DNA of 17,283 bases, taken from contig CP070688.1 of NCBI GenBank assembly GCA_020353135.1, positions 3,534,214 through 3,551,496 on the forward strand, written 5' to 3'. Shown here piece after piece: positions 5,893 through 12,499 of the stretch (positions within the stretch are counted from its first letter, which is position 1; every line of letters begins with the position of its first letter). Source of the DNA: Chloroflexota bacterium (GTDB lineage: Bacteria; Chloroflexota; Anaerolineae; Promineifilales; Promineifilaceae). The translations under genes were made by a program, and so were the position numbers. The notes below the pieces were generated by a model. It worked only from the letters and a program-made list of their open reading frames with translations, ran no database searches and was not told the DNA's origin.

Positions 5893-7908
5893 ATGAAAGC
5901 TGAGGATCAGGCTGCTCGCTTGCGCGAGCAGATAAATTACCACCTCTATCGTTATCATGTGCTGGACGCGCCGGTCATCAGCGATGCGGAATACGACGCG
6001 CTTTACGGCCAGTTAGTAGAATTGGAGACAGCGCATCCGGAGCTAATCGTGCCCGACTCGCCGACGCAGCGAGCCGGCGCCGAGCCGCTGGACGCCTTTG
6101 AAAAGGTTCAGCATCCGGAGCCCATGTTGAGCCTGGCCAATGCGTTTGATGTGGAGGGCTTGTACGCCTGGCGCAGCCGAATCGATCGACTACTTCCAGA
6201 CGAAACAAGTCTAAACTACGTGGTGGAGCCAAAGATCGATGGCTTGACGGTGGTACTGACCTATCGAGACGGGCGCTTCGTGCAGGGCGCTACCCGGGGC
6301 AATGGCGAAGTAGGCGAAGACATTACCCGGAATTTGCGTACGATTTACTCAGTGCCAAAAAGGATCCCGGTCGATCCGGACAGCGAATTGAGCGGGCCGG
6401 CCTACCTGGTGGTTAGAGGTGAAGCGTTCTTTCCACTGGACAGATTTGAAGAACTGAATCAGTCGCGATTGGCCGAAGGGCTGCCGCTTTACATGAATCC
6501 ACGGAACACGGCCGCCGGTTCTCTTCGTCAACTTGATCCGGCGGCCACCGCTGACCGGCCGCTAACCTTGTTCTGTTACGACGTCATCGTTTGGGACGGG
6601 ATCAGCGTACCTGACAGGCAGTGGCAACGACTGCAGCTTCTGAGGGATCTTGGTTTTCCGGTATCGCCGGACGCGGCCTTCGGCGAGGATTTGGACAGCG
6701 TGGCCACACTGTACGATCGCTGGATAGAGAAGCGAAACGAAATCAACTACGAAGTCGACGGTTTGGTAATCAAGATCGATGACCAGCCATTGGCCAAGAG
6801 TCTCGGCTTCACCGGGAAAGACCCCCGGGGCGCCCTGGCCATGAAGTTCCCGGCACAGGTGAAGACGACCAAACTACTGGATGTTATTGTGAACGTCGGC
6901 CGGACTGGAATTCTGGCGCCAAACGCCGTGCTCGAGCCGGTCGAAATCGGCGGCGTGATCGTCCAGAACGCAACACTGCATAATTTTGACGAGATCGCCC
7001 GCAAGGATATTCGCATCGGCGACACTGTGATGGTAAAGCGGGCCGGCGATGTTATCCCGTATGTCATTGGGCCAGTTGCTGACTTGCGTGATGGAACAGA
7101 ACGCTTAGTCGTTCCGCCAAACCGCTGCCCGTTCTGCGATACCCTGGTAATTAGTCCACCCGATGAAGTGGCCATCTACTGCGACAATCCCACGTGCCCT
7201 GAGCAACTAGTACGGCGTGTTGAGTACTTCGTTGGGCGCAGTGCCATGGATATTGACCACTTCGGTTCCAAGACCGGCGCGCTGCTGATCGAAGAGGGCT
7301 TGATAACTGACATAGCCGACATCTATGAGCTCGATCGCGATGCTCTTCTGGCGCTGGAAGGCTTCAAAGAGAAGAAAGTCGACAATCTGCTTAGCGGCAT
7401 TGAACAGAGTAAATCCCAGCCGGCTAATCGGCTATTGACCGCCCTTGGAATCCGCTTTGTGGGCAGCGTGGTAGCCAATCTTCTGCTGGACGCTCTGGGC
7501 AGCATCGAGACGATTGGCGAGGCAAAGGGCGCGACGCTTGAAGAGATCGAGGGAATTGGTCCCGAGACGGCCGCGGCGGTCGAGGCCTGGTTCCAGGAAG
7601 CTTATAATCGAGAATTGCTGGACAAGTTGAAGGCGGCCGGTTTACGATTTGAGTCGGAAGCGGTTAGCGACGTATCAAATGCCTTGGAGGGACTGACTTT
7701 TGTCATCACCGGGACGCTGCCAAGCATGAGCCGCAATGAAGCGAAAACAGTGATAGAGGAGAACGGCGGCCGGGTGACGGGTTCGGTGAGCGGCCGGACG
7801 AATTACTTGGTAGCCGGAGCGGCAGCGGGCAGCAAATTGACCAAGGCTCAGCAACTTGGCGTTACAGTGCTTGACCAGGACGGATTATTGAGGCTGGTTG
7901 GGGGATGA
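5893..7908 (+). CDS. ligA: NAD+-dependent DNA ligase LigA
   Basis: This 671-residue ligase seals nicks in duplex DNA using NAD+ and serves replication and repair. The domains are in the standard order. Domain Ia has the NMN-site tyrosines (YHLYRYHVLD, 16-25, and DAEYDALY, 31-38). The nucleotidyltransferase domain has the AMP-accepting lysine K114 in EPKIDG and GNGEVGEDIT (136-145). It is followed by YEVDGLVIKID (286-296), an OB domain (VGRTGILAP, 335-343) and a four-Cys zinc finger (C412, C415, C430, C435). The helix-hairpin-helix region is about 480-590, and a C-terminal BRCT domain (about 594-671) includes FVITGTLPSMSR. All key residues are intact and the length is normal. GAAGGA (5876-5881) lies 11 nt before the ATG. 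It is tightly packed after the zinc-ribbon protein gene and 38 bp before moeA. Together with polX it supplies polymerase and ligase steps of short-gap repair. Confidence 0.97.
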   Translation: MKAEDQAARLREQINYHLYRYHVLDAPVISDAEYDALYGQLVELETAHPELIVPDSPTQRAGAEPLDAFEKVQHPEPMLSLANAFDVEGLYAWRSRIDRLLPDETSLNYVVEPKIDGLTVVLTYRDGRFVQGATRGNGEVGEDITRNLRTIYSVPKRIPVDPDSELSGPAYLVVRGEAFFPLDRFEELNQSRLAEGLPLYMNPRNTAAGSLRQLDPAATADRPLTLFCYDVIVWDGISVPDRQWQRLQLLRDLGFPVSPDAAFGEDLDSVATLYDRWIEKRNEINYEVDGLVIKIDDQPLAKSLGFTGKDPRGALAMKFPAQVKTTKLLDVIVNVGRTGILAPNAVLEPVEIGGVIVQNATLHNFDEIARKDIRIGDTVMVKRAGDVIPYVIGPVADLRDGTERLVVPPNRCPFCDTLVISPPDEVAIYCDNPTCPEQLVRRVEYFVGRSAMDIDHFGSKTGALLIEEGLITDIADIYELDRDALLALEGFKEKKVDNLLSGIEQSKSQPANRLLTALGIRFVGSVVANLLLDALGSIETIGEAKGATLEEIEGIGPETAAAVEAWFQEAYNRELLDKLKAAGLRFESEAVSDVSNALEGLTFVITGTLPSMSRNEAKTVIEENGGRVTGSVSGRTNYLVAGAAAGSKLTKAQQLGVTVLDQDGLLRLVGG

Positions 7909-7946
7909 TTGGCACAGTAACCGAGGTTGAGGTGTTGAGGTAGGAA

Positions 7947-9200
7947 ATGCCGGAATTCTTCAATGTTTTGCCGCCGGCTGAGGCGCGACAACTACTATTT
8001 GAACATATCGAGCGAGTTACGGGCAGTGAGACGGTATCCTCGGCGGAGGCGCTAGATCGGGTAACGGCCGAGGCCGTTCGTTCACCCCAGGCGTTGCCGG
8101 CTTTCAGGCGCAGCACCATGGATGGTTATGCGGTGCGGGCGGCTGATACATATGGTGCTAGCAGCACGCTACCCGCATTTCTCAATGTCACTGGCCAGGT
8201 CAATATGGGCGAGACGGCCGATGTTGAATTGAGCGCTGCTGAGGCAGCCATCGTCCATACCGGTGGAATGATACCCGAGAGCGCCGACGCCGTGGTGCAG
8301 ATCGAGCAGACCCAGATCGTCGCCGGGCAGGACGGCAGCACACCGCCTTTCGAGATCGAAGTGCTGAAGGCTGTTGCGGCCGGCCAGAATGTGTTGCAGG
8401 TTGGAGAGGACGTATCGCTTGGCGGTGACGTGCTGGCCGCGGCGCATAAGGTTCGACCACAAGACATTGGCGGCCTGCTGGCCCTGGGAATCGTTCAGCT
8501 GAACGTGATCCGGCGACCCGCCGTAGGAATCATCGCCACAGGGAATGAGATCGTAGCTCCTGATCGAGACCCATCGGCCGGTCAGATACGAGACATCAAT
8601 AGCTACACGGTGGCCGCGCAGACGATGAGAGCCGGTGGCGTTCCACGTTTGCTGGGGATAGTCCCTGACGATCTTGGGGCCTTGATGGCGGCCGCGTCAA
8701 GCGCCTTGGAAGAGCATGACATGTTGGTACTGTCGGCCGGATCGTCGGTCAGCGTTCATGATATGACGGTGCAGGTCATCGACGCGCTTGGCCGGCCAGG
8801 AGTCCTGCTCCATGGCGTGGCAACGCGTCCCGGAAAACCGACAATTGTGGGCGCCGTAGAAGGCAAACCCATCTTGGGCCTACCGGGTAATCCGGTGTCG
8901 GCTATGGTCCAGTTTTCCATGTTCGGTACGCCGGCGATAGAGTGGCTGCAGGGCTTGCAAAGGAGACAGCGACAAGGTATCGTATGGGCCAAGTTAGACG
9001 CCAACGTGGCCAGTGAGTCCGGCCGTGAGGACTACGTACCGGCCAAAGTGATGGACGGTCAAGATGGTCTGGTGGCGTCGCCGGTATTTGGCAAGAGCAA
9101 TCTCATTTATACTCTGGTCAAAGCTGATGGTCTGTTGAAGGTACCGCTCAACAAAGCGGGTTTGGCGGCCGGCGAATGGGTTGAGATCCAGCTCTTCTAA
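7947..9200 (+). CDS. moeA: Molybdopterin molybdenumtransferase MoeA
   Basis: This 417-residue cytoplasmic enzyme inserts molybdenum into adenylated molybdopterin in the last step of molybdenum cofactor synthesis. Visible features are STMDGYAVRAADT (56-68) with the conserved aspartate D59, HTGGMIP (104-110) and the MoaB/MogA-like domain PAVGIIATGNEIV (191-203). SAGSSVSVHDMT (263-274) follows, then RPGKPT (294-299) and GLPGNPVSAM (311-320). A C-terminal barrel domain covers about 342-417. The SAGSSVS form replaces the TGGVSVG form of the E. coli enzyme, a variant I recall from MoeAs outside proteobacteria. GAGG (7937-7940) lies 6 nt before the ATG. No other cofactor gene (moaA-E, mogA, mobA) is in the window, so it is separated from its pathway. 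The response-regulator gene follows after 28 bp. Confidence 0.94.
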   Translation: MPEFFNVLPPAEARQLLFEHIERVTGSETVSSAEALDRVTAEAVRSPQALPAFRRSTMDGYAVRAADTYGASSTLPAFLNVTGQVNMGETADVELSAAEAAIVHTGGMIPESADAVVQIEQTQIVAGQDGSTPPFEIEVLKAVAAGQNVLQVGEDVSLGGDVLAAAHKVRPQDIGGLLALGIVQLNVIRRPAVGIIATGNEIVAPDRDPSAGQIRDINSYTVAAQTMRAGGVPRLLGIVPDDLGALMAAASSALEEHDMLVLSAGSSVSVHDMTVQVIDALGRPGVLLHGVATRPGKPTIVGAVEGKPILGLPGNPVSAMVQFSMFGTPAIEWLQGLQRRQRQGIVWAKLDANVASESGREDYVPAKVMDGQDGLVASPVFGKSNLIYTLVKADGLLKVPLNKAGLAAGEWVEIQLF

Positions 9201-9228
9201 AGGACAAATAGGAACACTGGGAGTTGTC

Positions 9229-9660
9229 GTGACTGAGCGAACGCCAATCGAACCTGAAGATGCTCATATCTTGGTGGTAGAAGATAACCCCTCAAACTTC
9301 GCATTGACGGCAAGGCTGCTGGCCTATACGGGTGTGAAACATCCGGAGTGGAAAACGACGGGCTGGGGAGTCGTCGAATACGCCGAGAAGATGGGACGGG
9401 TAGATCTGATCCTCATGGATCTAAGGCTGCCGGTGGAAGATGGTTACGAGGCGCTGCGCCAGATTCGAGCCCACCCGAAACTTGGCGACATGCTGGTCGT
9501 ACCGTTGACGGCGCTGGGGAGCGTCACGGAGATGGAAAAGGCGCGGAAGGCGGGCTTCGACGGTTTCCTGGCCAAGCCGCTTGATGCCCGGAAATTCCCG
9601 GAACAGATTAGAAGTATCCTGCGGGGCGAGCCGGTCTGGGATGCAGATACGGGCGCCTAG
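9229..9660 (+). CDS. Single-domain (CheY-like) response regulator
   Basis: This 143-residue protein consists of one receiver domain with no output domain. The acidic pair E18/D19 lies in ILVVEDN, the phospho-acceptor is D64 in LILMDLRLP, the switch residue is T94 in PLTAL, and the conserved lysine is K116 in AKPLD. It would accept phosphate from an unseen histidine kinase and signal by protein contact. The segment between helix 1 and the D64 strand is unusual, reading YTGVKHPEWKTTGWGVVEYA. I chose the GTG at 9229, preceded by GGGAG at 5 nt. Upstream in-frame starts would overlap moeA. It is the last gene of the plus-strand run and ends 2 bp from the convergent flippase-like gene. No kinase gene is nearby; the SpoIIE-type phosphatase in the same run is the only other obvious signalling partner. 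Confidence 0.88.
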   Translation: MTERTPIEPEDAHILVVEDNPSNFALTARLLAYTGVKHPEWKTTGWGVVEYAEKMGRVDLILMDLRLPVEDGYEALRQIRAHPKLGDMLVVPLTALGSVTEMEKARKAGFDGFLAKPLDARKFPEQIRSILRGEPVWDADTGA

Positions 9661-9662
9661 CG

Positions 9663-10682
9663 CTAGTTCGTATTGACTCCTTTCGCATTGCGAGAACGCG
9701 TCTTGTTCTCACGAATCGTAGCCAAGATGTAGATTGGGGCACCGAGCAGACTCACGACACGCATTAGTAGCCAGACAAGCAGCGATAGAGCGACCGCTTG
9801 CGCACCGCTCAATCCAGCAGCCTGGAAGAGCGGTTCGGCGAGCAATTCGCGCACGCCCAAGCCACCTATTGAAGGTACCAGCAAGGCGACCGACATAATG
9901 GGAACCACGAGTAGATAATAAGTGTACGGTATGTCATCGTAGCCCAAAGCACGGCCGGCGGCGGCCCACCATGCCACCAGAAGCAGGTTGAAGATAATTG
10001 AAATGCCGAATGCGCCGAGAATGGCCCGCCAGCCGCAGCCGCCAATCGCCTCCAGCAACTTGGCAATGGGCCCGTCGCCGACCGGCGAAAGCGCTCCGGG
10101 TAACCAACCTCCCAGCCGCCGAACCAGAGTGCCCTCAAACAAGATAATCCCGCCTATGAATCCGATCAGGCAGACACCGGCCACGAGCGCTGCTAGATAA
10201 TCGGGGAAGGCTTCCGGCCGGAAAGGCAGAGCGAGCAGAGCCATCATAAAGAGGGCCAGCAGGCCGGTGAGACGGTCTACCAGCACTGTCCCAGCGGCGA
10301 CATTGGGCGGTACATCACGGGCGATCTCGAGAATGCGAACTGCATCGCCGCCAAAGCCGCTGGGCAAGAAAGCATTGTAGAAGTTGCCGACGAAGTACAG
10401 TTCTACCAGGCGGCCGAAGTGGACGGTTGCATTGAGACCCTTGAGCAAGATTCCCCAGCGGAAGGCTCGCAATACAAGACTGAAGGTGATCATAGCCAAG
10501 GCCAAGAATAGCCAGGGCCAACTCACGATAACCAACTCGTCGCGTATCTGGGCCAGAGGGATGCTGGAGAGGACGAGAGCCAAGCCGATGACCGTCACGC
10601 CGATCTTAAGCAGAGAGGAGAAATGACGTCGCAGGAGGCGATATGGACGGCTTTGCGTCACAGTGCTCACAAGTCCGGGCAT
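9663..10682 (-). CDS. Flippase-like / lysylphosphatidylglycerol synthase TM-region family membrane protein
   Basis: This 339-residue polytopic membrane protein has about eight hydrophobic spans and no soluble synthase domain. Family signatures are FYNAFLPSGFGGDAVR (101-116), VDRLTG (135-140) and the late motif PSIGGLGVRE (270-279). These mark the UPF0104/LPG_synthase_TM family, whose members are proposed to move lipids or lipid-linked precursors. The family includes the transmembrane half of MprF and archaeal AglD-like fusions. I chose the ATG at 10682; the frame is open to 10748, but the added residues look unconvincing. No ribosome binding site precedes 10682, while TAGAAT lies 10 nt upstream, hinting at a short or absent leader. 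It is divergent from the glycosyltransferase genes by 131 bp, which supports a role in the same surface-glycan pathway. The substrate is unknown. Confidence 0.85.
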   Translation of the reverse strand: MPGLVSTVTQSRPYRLLRRHFSSLLKIGVTVIGLALVLSSIPLAQIRDELVIVSWPWLFLALAMITFSLVLRAFRWGILLKGLNATVHFGRLVELYFVGNFYNAFLPSGFGGDAVRILEIARDVPPNVAAGTVLVDRLTGLLALFMMALLALPFRPEAFPDYLAALVAGVCLIGFIGGIILFEGTLVRRLGGWLPGALSPVGDGPIAKLLEAIGGCGWRAILGAFGISIIFNLLLVAWWAAAGRALGYDDIPYTYYLLVVPIMSVALLVPSIGGLGVRELLAEPLFQAAGLSGAQAVALSLLVWLLMRVVSLLGAPIYILATIRENKTRSRNAKGVNTN

Positions 10683-10692
10683 GATGGACGTG

Positions 10693-10698
10693 ATTCTA
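10693..10698 (-). promoter_or_regulatory. Possible -10 box for the flippase-like gene
   Basis: TAGAAT on the minus strand ends 10 nt before the ATG at 10682. The -35 at 17 bp (CTGGCG, 10721-10716) is weak. If real, the leader would be only a few nucleotides, matching the absence of a Shine-Dalgarno sequence. Confidence 0.35.
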
Positions 10699-10775
10699 TT
10701 GCAAATGACTGGAGACGCCAGATAAGGGGCCAATGCGAATTGCCTCAAAAAAGCATGTTACCGAGATGGGGCCTG

Positions 10776-10805
10776 TTGCCTAGGGTTGACCAGGTGTCCT
10801 ATAAT
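10776..10805 (+). promoter_or_regulatory. Promoter of the glycosyltransferase operon, leaderless arrangement
   Basis: TTGCCT (10776-10781) and consensus TATAAT (10800-10805) are separated by 18 bp. The -10 box ends exactly 8 nt before the ATG at 10814, the same distance as at polX. The intervening CGGCCGCC has no Shine-Dalgarno character, so the mRNA probably starts at the initiation codon. Confidence 0.65.
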
Positions 10806-10813
10806 CGGCCGCC

Positions 10814-12499
10814 ATGAGGCAGTTGGCCCGGGCCCGCCCGGTATTTGTAGCGGCGCCGGTGATTCTACTCTTCTTCTTCCTGGCAGTGGATTCACTAGTT
10901 GGCGACAGTCCGACCATGGACGAACAAAACCATATGGCCCGTGGGCTGGCGTTTCTACGCACCGGCGATCCCCGTTTCAGCCTCGAGCACCCGCCCCTAG
11001 TGAACAGCCTAAGCGCACTGCCGTTGTTGACTTTGCCGGAGATTCGTTTGCCGTTGGATCACCCTAGCTGGAATATGCCGGAAGGCTGGTACGCTTTCGC
11101 CGAGCAGTTGCTGTGGGTATACAACGACGATGTCGAGCGTATGGTATTCTTGGCCAGGGTGCCGATCGTTTTCCTCGCGCTCGGGCTAGGGCTCATTGGC
11201 TACCGGTTCGGCCGGCATTTGTGGGGCAAAGCAGGCGCCCTGATCGCCCTCACTCTTCTCTTATTTGACCCCAATTTACTGGCTCACGGTAGGTATAGCA
11301 CGACAGACGCCGGGGGGACGGTGTTTCTGTTTCTGGCCGCTTTCCTAATGTGGCGGCTCTGGTCAAAGTCGGCGTGGCGCTGGAGGTATCTGGGGGCGGC
11401 CGCCTTCGGCCTTGGCCTGGCTCTGGGCAGCAAGCTGTCGAACCTGGTCTTTGTTCCAGTATTTGCTCTACTGGCAATCCTACCGTTATACGGAACACGG
11501 TGGACATGGCGCGATTCCGGCCGGCGAGTTGTTCAATACGCGATCGTATTACTATTATCATGGGTCGTTCTCTGGGCGCTATTTGCTTTCGAGTGGGGAG
11601 CGTTCCGATTTCAGTCAGAGGGCCTGGCGACGCTTAACCAACGGGCGGGACCGCTGCCGACGTACCTGGCTGGCGTAGAGCAGATTCTGCAGCTCAGCGG
11701 AGGCGGACGGATGGCTTTTCTACTGGGTGATTTTTCCGCCGATGGCTGGTGGTACTATTTCCCGGTAGCCTTCGGCGTGAAGACACCGTTGTTCGTGACT
11801 CTGCTGTTTTTGCTGGCGGCGATCTTGCTGATGGGATCCCGGGTCACCAGAGGGAGAGCCAGCTTTTTGATCTTGCCGGCCCTGGTCTTTTTGCTAGTAA
11901 GTATGCAGAGCGGGCTCAACATCGGCTATCGTCATCTGCTGCCCATGCTACCTTTTCTGTACACCACGGCCGCCGGTGTGACCGTCCTTCCAGGCCTGGC
12001 CAGCAAGCCGGTGCGGCCGGTGGAGCATGTCACGCGGCTTGTCCTTTACGGGGCGCTGCTCTCTGTCCTGCTGATTGACGTCCTGCTCCATCCGCATTAT
12101 CTGAGCTACTTCAATCTAGCGGCCGGAGGCCCGGCAAACGGGCACCGTGTTCTGGTGGACAGCAATATCGACTGGGGGCAAGATCTGAAGCGGCTGGATG
12201 CCTGGATGTCAGAGAATTCTGAGGACAGGATCAGGCTGGCCTGGTTTGGTACAGCCGATCCAGCCTATTATGGCATTGCCTATGATCCCCTGCCAGGACT
12301 GACGCACCACTTTGAACTGTGGTGGGACGTCCCATTTGACACGGCCGATCCAGAACCGGGTGTATACGCCATCAGCGTAAGCAACCTGTGGGAACTGCCG
12401 CTGGCCGACAAGTCCGTGTTCGCAGCCTTTCGCGCGCGAGAGCCAGACGACCGCGTTGGCTATTCTATTCTTATATACCGAGTGCAGGACAGTGGCTGA
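10814..12499 (+). CDS. GT-C family membrane glycosyltransferase (PMT/ArnT-like, family 39 type), first of three
   Basis: This 561-residue polytopic membrane protein has roughly ten hydrophobic spans. After the first TM helix comes the extracytoplasmic loop motif SPTMDEQNHMARG (32-44) with the acidic pair D36/E37, followed by EHPPLVN (58-64). This is the hallmark of dolichyl-phosphate-mannose/ArnT-type enzymes that use polyprenyl-phosphate-linked sugars. Further features are AHGRYSTTDA (157-166), GSKLSN (205-210) and NIGYRHLLPMLP (369-380). A C-terminal soluble part follows, opening with VLVDSNIDWGQDLKRL (446-461), a phrase I associate with a GT39-like subfamily. Unlike the next two genes it lacks the extra C-terminal beta-sandwich domain. 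The ATG at 10814 sits 8 nt after TATAAT. It overlaps the next gene by 8 bp. The transferred sugar and acceptor cannot be read from the sequence. Confidence 0.87.
   Translation: MRQLARARPVFVAAPVILLFFFLAVDSLVGDSPTMDEQNHMARGLAFLRTGDPRFSLEHPPLVNSLSALPLLTLPEIRLPLDHPSWNMPEGWYAFAEQLLWVYNDDVERMVFLARVPIVFLALGLGLIGYRFGRHLWGKAGALIALTLLLFDPNLLAHGRYSTTDAGGTVFLFLAAFLMWRLWSKSAWRWRYLGAAAFGLGLALGSKLSNLVFVPVFALLAILPLYGTRWTWRDSGRRVVQYAIVLLLSWVVLWALFAFEWGAFRFQSEGLATLNQRAGPLPTYLAGVEQILQLSGGGRMAFLLGDFSADGWWYYFPVAFGVKTPLFVTLLFLLAAILLMGSRVTRGRASFLILPALVFLLVSMQSGLNIGYRHLLPMLPFLYTTAAGVTVLPGLASKPVRPVEHVTRLVLYGALLSVLLIDVLLHPHYLSYFNLAAGGPANGHRVLVDSNIDWGQDLKRLDAWMSENSEDRIRLAWFGTADPAYYGIAYDPLPGLTHHFELWWDVPFDTADPEPGVYAISVSNLWELPLADKSVFAAFRAREPDDRVGYSILIYRVQDSG

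Noticed and set aside
10786..10791. TTGACC as the -35 box of the glycosyltransferase promoter
   Set aside because: It is only 8 bp from the TATAAT box, too close to work with it; TTGCCT at 10776-10781 with an 18-bp spacer is better.
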